64,000 nt of DNA. Source: Sinorhizobium fredii. GTDB lineage: Bacteria; Pseudomonadota; Alphaproteobacteria; Rhizobiales; Rhizobiaceae. The position numbers were made by a program, and so were the translations under genes. The stretch is taken from the NCBI RefSeq assembly GCF_002944405.1, contig NZ_CP024307.1, positions 2,748,501 through 2,812,500 of the forward strand, in the 5' to 3' direction. The notes beneath the pieces were generated by a model that did no database searches, had not been told where the DNA came from, and was given only the letters and a program-made list of their open reading frames with translations. Of the stretch, positions 16,655 to 27,044 are shown in pieces (within the stretch, counting starts at the first letter, position 1; each line of letters starts with the position of its first letter).

Positions 16655-18088
16655 TTAAGCCAGCGTGTAGGCTGTCTTGACGGTTGTGTAGAATTCGGCG
16701 GCGTATTTGCCCTGTTCGCGCGGGCCATAGGAGGAGCCCTTGCGGCCGCCGAACGGCACGTGGAAATCGACGCCGGCGGTCGGCAGGTTGACCATCACCA
16801 TGCCGGCCTCGGCATTGCGCTTGAAATGCGTCGCATGCTTGAGGCTGGTCGTGGCAATCCCGGAGGAGAGCCCGAACGGCGTGTCGTTGGCGACGGCGAG
16901 CGCCTCGTCGTAATCCTTGACGCGGATGACCGCGGCGACCGGCCCGAAGATTTCTTCACGCGAGATCCGCATCGCATTCGTCGCCTCGGTGAATAGCGCC
17001 GGCTGCAGATAGAAGCCGGGCGTGTCGCGCGAAATGACCTCGCCGCCGAAGGCGAGCTTCGCGCCTTCTTGTCTGCCGATGGCGATATAGTCGGTGTCCT
17101 GGTTCAGCTGGCTCTGGTCGACGACCGGGCCGATATGGGTGCCGGCCTTCAGCGCGTCGTCGACGACGAGGCCCTGCATGCGCTCACCCATTGCCGCGAC
17201 GAACTTGTCGTGGATGCCCTCGGTGACGATGATCCGCGACGAGGCGGTGCAGCGCTGGCCGGTCGAGAAGAAGGCGGAGTTGACCGCCGCCTCGACGGCG
17301 ACCGGAAGATCGGCGTCGTCGAGGACGACAAACGGGTTCTTGCCGCCCATCTCCAGCTGGAACTTGCGATTGTGCTCGACCGAGGCCATGGCGACGCGCT
17401 TGCCGGTGCCCACGGATCCGGTGAAGGTGATCGCCTGGACATCCGGGCTTTCGAGCATCGCCTGTCCGACGACCGAGCCCTTGCCCATGACGAGGTTCAG
17501 CACGCCCTTCGGCAGGCCGGCGCGATGCAGGATGTCGACGATCGCGTGAGCGCAGCCCGGGACGAGTTCGGCTGGCTTGAAGACGATGGTGTTGCCGTAG
17601 CAAAGTGCCGGGGCGATCTTCCAGGCCGGAATGGCGATCGGGAAGTTCCACGGCGTGATGATGCCGACGACGCCGACTGCCTCGCGGGTGATTTCGACGC
17701 CGATGTTCGGACGCACCGAGGGCAGCGTCTCGCCGGCGAGACGTAAGGCTTCGCCGGCGAAGAAGTCGAAGATCTGACCGGCCCGCACCGTCTCGCCAAT
17801 GCCTTCGGCGAGCGTCTTGCCTTCCTCGCGCGACAGCAGCCGGCCAAGTTCGTCCTTGCGGGCGAGGATTTCGTCAGCGGTCTTTCTCAAGATAGCGTGG
17901 CGCTCGAGGATGCCGGAGCGCGACCAGGCCGGAAACGCCGCCTTGGCCGCGGCGATCGCGGCTGAAGCATCGTCGGCGGTGGCACGGGCATATTCGCCGA
18001 TGACGTCGTTGGTGTTCGAGGGATTGACATTGGCGACGCCGTCGCTGCCGACCCATTCGCCGGCAATGAGATTCTGGTGAAGTGTCAT
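16655..18088 (-). CDS. Alpha-ketoglutaric semialdehyde dehydrogenase-type aldehyde dehydrogenase
   Basis: A 477-residue NAD(P)-dependent aldehyde dehydrogenase. The catalytic cysteine lies in FFSTGQRCTASSR and the general-base glutamate in FQLEMGGKNPFVVL, with the FTGSVGTGKRVA nucleotide loop. In the oxidative pentose route this enzyme converts 2,5-dioxopentanoate to 2-oxoglutarate. It lies between the dehydratase and gguC on the same strand. A GC-rich hairpin (18121-18139) lies between gguC and this gene. Confidence 0.87.
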   Translation of the reverse strand: MTLHQNLIAGEWVGSDGVANVNPSNTNDVIGEYARATADDASAAIAAAKAAFPAWSRSGILERHAILRKTADEILARKDELGRLLSREEGKTLAEGIGETVRAGQIFDFFAGEALRLAGETLPSVRPNIGVEITREAVGVVGIITPWNFPIAIPAWKIAPALCYGNTIVFKPAELVPGCAHAIVDILHRAGLPKGVLNLVMGKGSVVGQAMLESPDVQAITFTGSVGTGKRVAMASVEHNRKFQLEMGGKNPFVVLDDADLPVAVEAAVNSAFFSTGQRCTASSRIIVTEGIHDKFVAAMGERMQGLVVDDALKAGTHIGPVVDQSQLNQDTDYIAIGRQEGAKLAFGGEVISRDTPGFYLQPALFTEATNAMRISREEIFGPVAAVIRVKDYDEALAVANDTPFGLSSGIATTSLKHATHFKRNAEAGMVMVNLPTAGVDFHVPFGGRKGSSYGPREQGKYAAEFYTTVKTAYTLA

Positions 18089-18120
18089 GGGCTTCAGCCT
18101 CCTTGTCTTCTTGTCGCAAG

Positions 18121-18139
18121 GGGCCGCCCGTCGCGGCCC
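18121..18139 (-). other. GC hairpin between gguC and the aldehyde dehydrogenase gene
   Basis: A perfect 7-base stem GGGCCGC / GCGGCCC around a 5-base loop. It has no T-tract, so it is more likely an mRNA-stabilising or attenuating structure within the operon than a full terminator. Confidence 0.45.
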
Positions 18140-18160
18140 GACACTGCTTTAGCAGATATA

Positions 18161-19156
18161 TCAGAGCTGATGTATGGCGATGTCTTCTTCTTCGGCGATC
18201 GCCAGCGGATTACGCAGCGCAAGGCCAAAGTCCTTGGCCTCGATCTCGAAGACGTCTCCTGGCTCGGTGCGTATGCCGTCACCGAAGGAAAGCGTCGCGG
18301 TCCCGAACATGTGCACATGCACATCGCCCGGCTCGCGGAAGAGACCGTATTTGAAGTGGTGATATTCAAGATTGGCGAAGCTGTGCGACATGTTGGTTTC
18401 GCCCGAGAGGAACGGCTTTTCCCACAGGACCTTGCCGCCGCGCAGGATACGCGACGTGCCGCGGATGTCGTCCGGCGCCGCACCGATGCGGATTTCCGGG
18501 CCGAAGCTTGCCTGCCTGAGCTTCGAATGCGCCAGCCACAGGTAATTGACCCGTTCGGTCTTATGGTCGGAGAACTCGTTGGCGACCGCGAAACCGAGAC
18601 GATAGGGCATGCCCTTGTCGGAGATGACATAGATGCCGGCCATTTCCGGCTCTTCGCCGCCGTCCTCGGCAAAGGAGGGGGAGGTGAGCGGCTGGCCGGG
18701 GGCGACCGCGGCGGTGCCGTTGCCCTTGTAGAACCACTCCGGCTGCACGCCCTTTTCGCCAGCCCTCGGCTTGCCGCCTTCGAGCCCCATGCGGAACATC
18801 TTCATCGAGTCGGTGAGCGTCTCTTCGGCCGCCTCGGTGGTTTTCTTATGCATCGCATCGCGCGTCGCGGCGGAGCCGAGATGCGTCAGCCCGGTGCCGG
18901 TCAGATGCAGGTGCGCCGGATCGGGATGGGTGATCGGCGGCAGCATCCGACCCTCGGCATAGGCCGCCTCGAGGTCGATCGTCTCTCCGAGGCCCTTGGC
19001 ATCGATAACCGCCTGGAGGCTCTTGCCGCCATTCGCCGCCTTCATCGCCAATGCGTAGACGCTTTCCGCGTCCTTGACGAGGCGTGCCGTTTCGCCCGGC
19101 TCCCGCACTGCGACTGCAATCGATCCGTCTTGCTTCCTGACTTGGGAAATCAGCAC
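18161..19156 (-). CDS. gguC: GguC, AraD1-type fumarylacetoacetate hydrolase-fold protein
   Basis: A 331-residue protein of the FAH-fold GguC/AraD1 family, which accompanies chvE-gguAB in Agrobacterium and Sinorhizobium. Segments are LTGTGLTHLGSAATRDAMHK, GVQPEWFYKGNG and EPGDVFEIEAKDFG near the end. The family is proposed to dehydrate 2-keto-3-deoxy-pentonate, which would fill the step between the two neighbouring enzymes (inference). I chose the GTG at 19156 (LISQVRKQDG) with AGGA upstream; an in-frame ATG 19 codons earlier adds unconserved residues. Confidence 0.85.
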   Translation of the reverse strand: MLISQVRKQDGSIAVAVREPGETARLVKDAESVYALAMKAANGGKSLQAVIDAKGLGETIDLEAAYAEGRMLPPITHPDPAHLHLTGTGLTHLGSAATRDAMHKKTTEAAEETLTDSMKMFRMGLEGGKPRAGEKGVQPEWFYKGNGTAAVAPGQPLTSPSFAEDGGEEPEMAGIYVISDKGMPYRLGFAVANEFSDHKTERVNYLWLAHSKLRQASFGPEIRIGAAPDDIRGTSRILRGGKVLWEKPFLSGETNMSHSFANLEYHHFKYGLFREPGDVHVHMFGTATLSFGDGIRTEPGDVFEIEAKDFGLALRNPLAIAEEEDIAIHQL

Positions 19157-19310
19157 GTCTCTATCCTTCCTGATCGAGTTGGCTTCGGGCATTGCTGTCA
19201 ATGCGAACGGCAATGCTCCGCCTCGAGAGTGGCTCGCGCCACCCAGCTATGACGGCCATGATCGGCCGCCCGTTCATGATGTGGTCAGTGAGAGCTGCCC
19301 GGATCCCCGA

Positions 19311-20524
19311 TCAGCCCTTGCCCTTGTTCTTGTTGTAGACGTCGAAGAATACGGCTGCGAGCAGCACGAGGCCCTTGATCAGCTGCTGGTAGTCGATGCC
19401 GATACCCATAATCGACATGCCGTTGTTCATCACGCCCATGATGAAAGCGCCGATCACCGCGCCGGTGATCTTGCCGACGCCGCCCGAGGCCGAGGCGCCG
19501 CCGATGAAGCAGGCCGCGATGACGTCGAGCTCGAAGCCGACGCCGGCCTTCGGGGTCGCCGAATTCAGCCGTGCCGTGATGATCATGCCGGCAAGCGCCG
19601 CCAGCACGCCCATGTTGACGAAGGCATAGAAGGTCAGCCGCTCGGTGTTGATGCCGGAGAGCTTGGTGGCCTTCTCGTTGCCGCCCATGGCATAGACCCG
19701 GCGGCCGATCGTCGAGCGCGTCGTGATGAAGGTATAGGCGGCGATCAGCACGCCCATGACGATGAGGACGTTCGGCAGGCCGCGATAGGTCGAAAGCTGG
19801 AAGCCGATGAACAGGGCCACGACACCGATGACCGCCATCTGAACGGCGAAGAACACGAAGGGCTCGTTTTCGGTGCCGTGCTGCTCGTTGATCCGGCGGT
19901 TGCGCAGGCCGGCATAGATCGCGTAGCCGACGAGAGCCAGCACCGCCACGAGGGCCACCATGTTCTTGACGATCTCCGGGCTCGGGTTGAGGAAGTAGAG
20001 AAAATCAGGAACGAAGCCGGTCGAAAGGATCTGGAAGTCCTTCGGGAACGGACCGATCGGACGTCCGCCGAGCACGACATAGGTCATGCCGCGGAAAACC
20101 AGCATGCCGGCGAGCGTGACGATGAAGGACGGGATCTTCTGGTAGGCCACCCAGTAGCCCTGGGCCGCCCCCATGATGCCGCCGACGACGAGACAGGCGG
20201 GAACGACGACGATGGCCGGCAGACCCCATTTGACCAGCATGATCGCCGAAATCGCCCCGACGAAGGCGACGATCGAGCCGACCGACAGGTCGATGTGACC
20301 CGCCACGATGATCAGCAGCATGCCCAGCGCCATGATGACGATGAAGGAGTTCTGCAGCACCAGGTTGGTGATGTTGACCGGCTTGAAGAGGACGCCGCTG
20401 GTGACGAACTGGAAGAACAGCATGATGATCACGAGCGCGACCAGAAGGCCGTATTCGCGGATGTTGTTCCTGAGGTAGTCCCCGATCGACGGTTTGGTGG
20501 TGTGGGTGCTCGTATCGGCGACCA

Positions 20525-20525
<1 letters not shown>
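19311..20525 (-). CDS. gguB: Sugar ABC transporter permease GguB
   Basis: A 404-residue inner-membrane permease of the ribose/xylose (XylH, MmsB) family with many hydrophobic helices. Signatures are LIIVAGHIDLSVGSIVAF near the start and the conserved C-terminal stretch DVIAACFIGGASASGGVGKI. It forms the channel for sugars delivered by ChvE. Its start codon overlaps the end of gguA. A central polar stretch (RNRRINEQHGTENEPF) is a cytoplasmic loop typical of this subgroup. Confidence 0.93.
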
Positions 20526-22060
<1,535 letters not shown>

Positions 22061-22214
22061 ATTCAGCCATTCCAGCGGCAATCTGCGAGAGACTGCTGGC
22101 TTCCACCCGCTGCACGGCCCCCGGATCGGTTAGAATCCGGGGTCCCCATGAGCAGTTCAAATTATCACAGCGACTATTATGCGTCTGCAAGGATGCACGT
22201 CGCATCAGGCGAAA

Positions 22215-22238
22215 GGGTCCGCGGTCAGCCGCAGACCC
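22215..22238 (-). other. Hairpin between chvE and gguA
   Basis: Just after the chvE stop, the minus-strand RNA can form GGGTCTGCGG / CCGCGGACCC (one G-U pair) with a 4-base loop, followed by only TTT. Such structures protect the mRNA of the binding protein and lower expression of the downstream ATPase. Confidence 0.55.
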
Positions 22239-22249
22239 CTCGAGCAAGA

Positions 22250-23317
22250 TCAGTTGTTGATCTGGTCTTCCGTGTAGTAGCCGGAGCCGACGAGAACGTC
22301 CTTGGCGTTGGTCTTGTCGACCGAAACCGGCTTCAGCAGGTAGGACGGAACGACCTTGACGCCGTTTTCATAGGTCTTGGTGTCGTTCACTTCCGGCTCC
22401 TTGCCATCCATGATCGCATTGACCATGCCGACGGTCACCTTGGCGAGTTCGCGGGTGTCCTTGAAGACCGTGGAGTACTGTTCGCCGGCAAGGATCGACT
22501 TGACCGACGGCAGTTCCGCGTCCTGGCCGGTGACGATCGGCATCGGCATGTCGCCGGAGCCGTAGCCAACGCCCTTCAGGGCCGAGATGATACCGATGGA
22601 CAGGCCGTCATAGGGCGACAGAACGCCATCGACCTTGGCATCGGTGTAAGTGGACGAGAGCAGGTTTTCCATGCGCGACTGGGCAACAGCACCGTCCCAA
22701 CGCAACGTACCGACCTGGTCCATGCCCATCTGGCCGGACTTCACGACGATCTTGCCGCTGTCGATCAGCGGCTGCAGAACCGACATCGCGCCGTCATAGA
22801 AGAAGAAGGCGTTGTTGTCGTCCGGCGAACCGCCGAACAGTTCGACGTTCTTCGGCTCCTTGGCTTCATCGAGCTTCAGGCCCTGGACGAGCGAGGTGGC
22901 CTGCAGCACGCCGACCTGGAAGTTATCGAAGGTGGCGTAGTAGTCGACGTTGCCGGAGTCGCGAATCAGCCGGTCGTAGGCGATGACCTTGACGCCGGCG
23001 TCTGCTGCCTTCTGCAGGATGTCGGAGAGCGTCGTGCCGTCGATGGCGGCGATGACGAGAACCTTCGCGCCCTTCGTCACCATGTTCTCGATCTGCGCGA
23101 GCTGGTTCGGAATGTCGTCGTCGGCGAACTGCAGGTCCGGCGTGTAGCCGGCTTCCTTGAATAGCTTCTCCATGGTTTCGCCGTCGGAAATCCAGCGGGT
23201 CGACGTCTTCGTCGGCATGGAAATGCCGACCGTGCCCTTGTCCTGGGCAAATACCGGCGCAGCGAAGGCTGCGACGGATATCGCCGCGGCGGCGAGAAGC
23301 GAAGTAATCAGTTTCAT
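22250..23317 (-). CDS. chvE: Multiple-sugar-binding periplasmic protein ChvE
   Basis: A 355-residue periplasmic sugar-binding protein with a clear signal peptide ([20 protein letters not shown], cut near VFAQ). The mature start [20 protein letters not shown] and the segment [20 protein letters not shown] are characteristic of ChvE. In Agrobacterium ChvE binds galactose, arabinose and related sugars for transport and also signals to VirA and chemotaxis receptors; in Sinorhizobium its relative serves arabinose uptake. It heads the operon chvE-gguA-gguB-gguC and is divergent from gbpR. Confidence 0.95.
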   Translation of the reverse strand: MKLITSLLAAAAISVAAFAAPVFAQDKGTVGISMPTKTSTRWISDGETMEKLFKEAGYTPDLQFADDDIPNQLAQIENMVTKGAKVLVIAAIDGTTLSDILQKAADAGVKVIAYDRLIRDSGNVDYYATFDNFQVGVLQATSLVQGLKLDEAKEPKNVELFGGSPDDNNAFFFYDGAMSVLQPLIDSGKIVVKSGQMGMDQVGTLRWDGAVAQSRMENLLSSTYTDAKVDGVLSPYDGLSIGIISALKGVGYGSGDMPMPIVTGQDAELPSVKSILAGEQYSTVFKDTRELAKVTVGMVNAIMDGKEPEVNDTKTYENGVKVVPSYLLKPVSVDKTNAKDVLVGSGYYTEDQINN

Positions 23318-23525
23318 CAGATCTCTCCCTGAGTGTTGAAGCCGGCGGCCGGAGCCCCCGTCATATGCGCAGCGATTCGCCTGCCCGGAGAGATCGTCCC
23401 CGGCGGCGTTTCAAGATAAAGGAAGGTCCTCCCTGTCTTAGCATACTCCCGCATGCGCTGGCGCACATGGGTGGAAACTGGAATCAATTGCCATAACTGT
23501 CAAATACAATATCGCTTTGCATACA

Positions 23526-23557
23526 TATCAAAATTGATATACGACTCTTAAAGAGTG
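23526..23557. promoter_or_regulatory. Tandem palindromes in the chvE-gbpR intergenic region (candidate GbpR operator)
   Basis: Two perfect palindromes lie side by side between the divergent genes: ATATCAA-AA-TTGATAT at 23526-23541 and ACTCTT-A-AAGAGT at 23545-23557. The region is AT-rich in an otherwise GC-rich window. The position 36 bases upstream of gbpR suits a LysR-type regulator that controls itself and chvE. Binding by GbpR is inferred. Confidence 0.55.
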
Positions 23558-23592
23558 TGATTTATGAATCTCTTGAATAGCGGGGCCGAACA

Positions 23593-24576
23593 ATGACCCT
23601 CGACAGCAAGCCGAGCGTCGCGACCCCGGCCGGCGAGTCCTTCGACACCGGCCTTTTCCGGTCGGGACTGAAGATCAACCACCTGCGGCTGGTCCTGGCG
23701 ATCGACGACCATCGCCGCATCAGCGCCGCGGCCGAATCGCTCGGCGTCTCCCAGCCGGCCGCCTCGCGCATGCTCGCCGAAATCGAGGCGATCGTGAAGG
23801 CCCCGATCTGTGCGCGGGTGGCCCGCGGAGTCGAATTGACCCGCTACGGCGAAGCGCTCGCGCGGCGGGCACGGACGATCTTTCTCGAATTGCGCGAAGC
23901 CGCGCGCGAAATCACCGAATTGAAGACGGGGAGCGGCGGCTCGGTGTCGCTCGGCTCCGTCACCGGCCCCGCCCTCAACCTCGCCGTGCCTGCAATCCGC
24001 CAGGTGTCGACGGCCTATCCCGGCATCGAGATCAATGTACAGATCGACAACAGCAACGTGTTGACGCGCGAGCTGCTTGCGGCACGCCACGACTTCGTCG
24101 TCGGCCGTATCCCGGACGACCTCAATCCCCGGCTCTTCAACCTGGTCGAAATCGGCTTCGAGGAGGTCTGTCTGATTGTCCGCCAGGGCCACCCGCTGCT
24201 CGACCACGCCTCCGCCGGCGCCGACGACCTGCCGGGTTATGACTGGGTGTTTCAGCCGCCGGGGACGCTGTTGCGCCGCGCCGTCGAGGACAGTTTCATC
24301 TCGGCCGGCGTGCGCCTGCCTTCGACCGTCATCAACACATCCTCGATCATCCTCACCCTGTCGATCGTCCGCAACACCAACGCCATCGCCCCGGTCGCGC
24401 TCGACGTGGCGAAGCTCGTCGCCGGCAACGGCACCCAGGCCGGCGAAATCCGGATCCTGTCGACTGAGTTCCCGATCCGCATCAAGCCCTATGGGCTGAT
24501 CACCGCCGAGGGCCGGGCGCTCCCCCCGAGCGCGAAACTGCTCTACGACCTGATCCTCAAGCAGAGCCGCACGTGA
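23593..24576 (+). CDS. gbpR: LysR-type regulator of chvE (GbpR)
   Basis: A 327-residue LysR-family regulator. The helix-turn-helix is LRLVLAIDDHRRISAAAESL followed by GVSQPAASRMLAEIE, with the typical effector domain beginning near GSVSLGSVTG. It has the long N-terminal extension seen in GbpR. It is divergent from chvE with 275 bases between them, the same arrangement as Agrobacterium gbpR, which regulates chvE in response to sugars such as galactose and arabinose. Confidence 0.88.
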   Translation: MTLDSKPSVATPAGESFDTGLFRSGLKINHLRLVLAIDDHRRISAAAESLGVSQPAASRMLAEIEAIVKAPICARVARGVELTRYGEALARRARTIFLELREAAREITELKTGSGGSVSLGSVTGPALNLAVPAIRQVSTAYPGIEINVQIDNSNVLTRELLAARHDFVVGRIPDDLNPRLFNLVEIGFEEVCLIVRQGHPLLDHASAGADDLPGYDWVFQPPGTLLRRAVEDSFISAGVRLPSTVINTSSIILTLSIVRNTNAIAPVALDVAKLVAGNGTQAGEIRILSTEFPIRIKPYGLITAEGRALPPSAKLLYDLILKQSRT

Positions 24577-24656
24577 TAAGCCCCGCATAATTCTCGACCG
24601 GCAAGATCGTTCGGCTCGCACGCGCTCCTCGCGCGCGGCAGATCACGGGAGTCGCC

Positions 24657-25112
24657 ATGTTCGGCATGTCGGTGTTTCAATCGGTACTCGAGCGCCTGAA
24701 GGCCGAGCAGGCGCTACCGGACGACACGGAGGCGGACGGGGAAGACACGGCGCGCGAACGCCCGCAATCGCCGTTCGGCCGTTCGCCGGCATTCGTCGTC
24801 GAGACGCCGGCGCGGACGACCGCCCCGTTCGCCGCCGTCGAGAGGGCCTACATGGACCTCGCGCCGGCCGAACGCAGCGAAGAACCGCCGGTGATGCCCG
24901 ACCACCTGCGGCGCACGAGCCTCGCCGATGTGGCGGCCGAACTTGATCTCGGCGAAGGGGAGACCGGGCTGACGCTCGCCGCCAAGCGCCGCCGATTTGC
25001 CGCCATGAACCATCCAGACCGGCTGCCGCCGGAGTTCCGGGCGAACGCCACCATCCGCATGAAGCTTGCCAACATGTTGATCGACGAAGCGTCGCGACGG
25101 CTCGAGCAGTGA
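24657..25112 (+). CDS. Small protein with a C-terminal J-domain-like HPD motif
   Basis: A 151-residue protein. The N-terminal half is acidic, low-complexity and poorly structured. The C-terminal part (about residues 85-151) reads as a short J-like region: a helix with KRRRFAAMN, the tripeptide HPD at about residues 118-120 (NHPDRLPPEF), then a helix ATIRMKLANMLIDEASRRLE. An HPD loop between two helices is the mark of DnaJ partners that stimulate DnaK. It is shorter than a full 70-residue J-domain, so function is uncertain. It is 80 bases downstream of gbpR. Confidence 0.6.
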   Translation: MFGMSVFQSVLERLKAEQALPDDTEADGEDTARERPQSPFGRSPAFVVETPARTTAPFAAVERAYMDLAPAERSEEPPVMPDHLRRTSLADVAAELDLGEGETGLTLAAKRRRFAAMNHPDRLPPEFRANATIRMKLANMLIDEASRRLEQ

Positions 25113-25120
25113 GCTAGCCG

Positions 25121-25351
25121 CTACTTCGGCTCCTCACCCCCGCCGGTTCCTTTTTCCTCGGCCTGCTTCGGCTTGTAGAAGATCAGCAGCGCCGCTCCGG
25201 CATAGGCGGTCACGACGAGGAAGATCGTCGCCCACATCATCTGGCCGCCATAGAACTCGACAGCCGTCCACACCGCACAGAGGGCAACGATAAGCAGGCG
25301 GATCCACAGGGGCCGGTAGAACGGATGATCCGGATCGATGAATTTGATCAT
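25121..25351 (-). CDS. Small two-helix membrane protein
   Basis: A 76-residue protein starting MIKFIDPDHPFYRPLWIRLL, with two hydrophobic segments (IRLLIVALCAVWTAVEF and MMWATIFLVVTAYAGAALLIF) and a charged, Gly-rich C-terminus. It resembles small DUF3329-like rhizobial membrane proteins. The ATG at 25351 is chosen because sequence before it shows no coding character. It converges with the HPD protein, eight bases away. Function unknown. Confidence 0.7.
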   Translation of the reverse strand: MIKFIDPDHPFYRPLWIRLLIVALCAVWTAVEFYGGQMMWATIFLVVTAYAGAALLIFYKPKQAEEKGTGGGEEPK

Positions 25352-25755
25352 GACATTGCCTCTGACGACACTCAGCGCCTTGCCTCTCCGTCTATCGCAA
25401 AATTCTCCGGATCGATACCGACTAAAGGACAAATTGTTTGGCAATTGTCGGTGTTGGAAAAGGGCGCCGTGAAGACGAACGGCGGGATCGACAGGCGTCG
25501 TCTCCGCTTGACGCCAGTGCCGCGAATGGAATAAACATTCTGAAAATGAAAGCGTTGGCCGTTTCATTCCGATTTGATCCGTGTGCCACGAGGCAGGATG
25601 CTGGATCGGACGTGACGGCGTGGGAGGAACGACCGCTACCCCTCTCATCGATCTAATCCCGCGGACGCCATCGCGCCCGCAACGCCTCTGTGCGATGAGC
25701 GTCAATATCATTGCGCACCCACCCGGTCTGGAACCGGAATTTGAGAGAGACGAAG

Positions 25756-26748
25756 ATGACATTGAGATTTGGTCTTCTGGGCGCCGGACGGATCGGCAAG
25801 GTTCACGCGAAAGCCGTCAGCGGCAATCCCGATGCCGTCCTTGTCGCGGTTGCCGATGCCTTTCCGGCAGCGGCGGAGGCAATCGCCGGGGCCTATGGCT
25901 GCGACGTTCGCACCATCGAGGCGATCGAGGCCGCTTCCGACATCGATGCCGTCGTCATCTGCACGCCGACCGACACCCATGCCGACCTGATCGAGCGCTT
26001 CGCCCGGGCCGGAAAGGCGATCTTCTGCGAGAAGCCGGTCGACCTCGACGTCGATCGCGTCAAGACCTGCCTCGAGGTGGTCTCCGAAACCGGGGCGAAG
26101 CTGATGGTCGGCTTCAACCGCCGCTTCGACCCGCATTTCATGGCCGTGCGCAAGGCGATCGACGCCGGCACTATCGGCGACGTCGAAATGGTGACGATCA
26201 CCTCGCGCGATCCGGGCGCCCCGCCCGTCGATTACATTAAGCGCTCGGGCGGCATCTTCCGCGACATGACCATCCATGATTTCGACATGGCGCGCTTCCT
26301 GCTCGGCGAGGAGCCAGTTTCGGTGACGGCGACCGCCGCCGTGCTCGTCGACAGGGCGATCGGCGAAGCGGGCGACTATGACAGCGTCTCCGTCATTCTG
26401 CAGACGGCATCCGGCAAGCAGGCGGTCATCTCCAACTCGCGCCGCGCCACCTATGGCTACGACCAGCGCATCGAGGTGCACGGCTCGAAGGGCGCCGTTT
26501 CGGCCGAGAACCAGCGACCGGTCTCGATCGAGATCGCCACCGGCGAGGGCTATACGCGCCCGCCGCTGCACGATTTCTTCATGACGCGCTACACCGAAGC
26601 CTATGCGAACGAGATCGAAAGCTTCATCGCCGCGATCGAGAAAGGCGCGGAAATCACCCCGTCCGGCAAGGACGGGCTTGCCGCCCTCGCCCTTGCCGAT
26701 GCGGCCGTCCGCTCTGTCGCCGAAAAGCGCCAGATCAGCGTCGCCTGA
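25756..26748 (+). CDS. idhA: Inositol 2-dehydrogenase
   Basis: A 330-residue Gfo/Idh/MocA-family NAD-dependent dehydrogenase, best matched to rhizobial IdhA, which oxidises myo-inositol to 2-keto-myo-inositol. Visible are the dinucleotide motif GLLGAGRIGKVHAKA, the catalytic lysine in FCEKPVDLD, and the active-site pair in FRDMTIHDFDMARF. The ATG at 25756 is preceded by GAGAGACGAAG. A strong terminator follows. It is a single-gene unit; no other iol genes are near. Confidence 0.88.
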   Translation: MTLRFGLLGAGRIGKVHAKAVSGNPDAVLVAVADAFPAAAEAIAGAYGCDVRTIEAIEAASDIDAVVICTPTDTHADLIERFARAGKAIFCEKPVDLDVDRVKTCLEVVSETGAKLMVGFNRRFDPHFMAVRKAIDAGTIGDVEMVTITSRDPGAPPVDYIKRSGGIFRDMTIHDFDMARFLLGEEPVSVTATAAVLVDRAIGEAGDYDSVSVILQTASGKQAVISNSRRATYGYDQRIEVHGSKGAVSAENQRPVSIEIATGEGYTRPPLHDFFMTRYTEAYANEIESFIAAIEKGAEITPSGKDGLAALALADAAVRSVAEKRQISVA

Positions 26749-26768
26749 AGCTCAGGCAATCTGAAGGG

Positions 26769-26802
26769 ACAAAGGCCGGGCGTTCCTGGCCTTTGTTTTT
26801 TG
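26769..26802 (+). terminator. Rho-independent terminator after idhA
   Basis: Perfect stem ACAAAGGCC / GGCCTTTGT with a 10-base loop, followed by a run of T, 20 bases after the idhA stop. Confidence 0.85.
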
Positions 26803-26882
26803 GCGACGCCGTGTCAGACGGCGCACTACACGACAGCGTCTGCCGCCCCTCGGTTGCGGTACGGCATGGCTTCACCTCCACA

Positions 26883-26998
26883 CCCTCATTCCTGTGCTTG
26901 TCACTGGAATCCAGTCCGCCCAAGTCCTTGGCTGTAAGACTCCTCCGCGCCGCAGACGCGGCGTTGCTGGATTCCTGTGACAAGCACAGGAATGAGGG
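26883..26998. repeat. RIME-like palindromic element
   Basis: Two 32-base inverted arms (26883-26914 and 26967-26998) match at 31 of 32 positions; both contain CATTCCTGTGCTTGTCAC. The 52-base centre holds a second palindrome with GCGCCGCAGACGCGGCG. Size and two-palindrome layout fit the Rhizobium-specific intergenic mosaic element RIME1. It fills the space between idhA and the GGDEF-EAL gene. Confidence 0.7.
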
Positions 26999-27044
26999 CG
27001 AAAAGAAAGTCTCCGTCGAAACCCATTTGACTGCAACAGGCAGA

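Noticed and set aside
14760..16658. A 632-codon plus-strand frame opposite the dehydratase
   Set aside because: The minus strand carries the Fe-S cysteine motifs of the IlvD family; the plus frame is a shadow.
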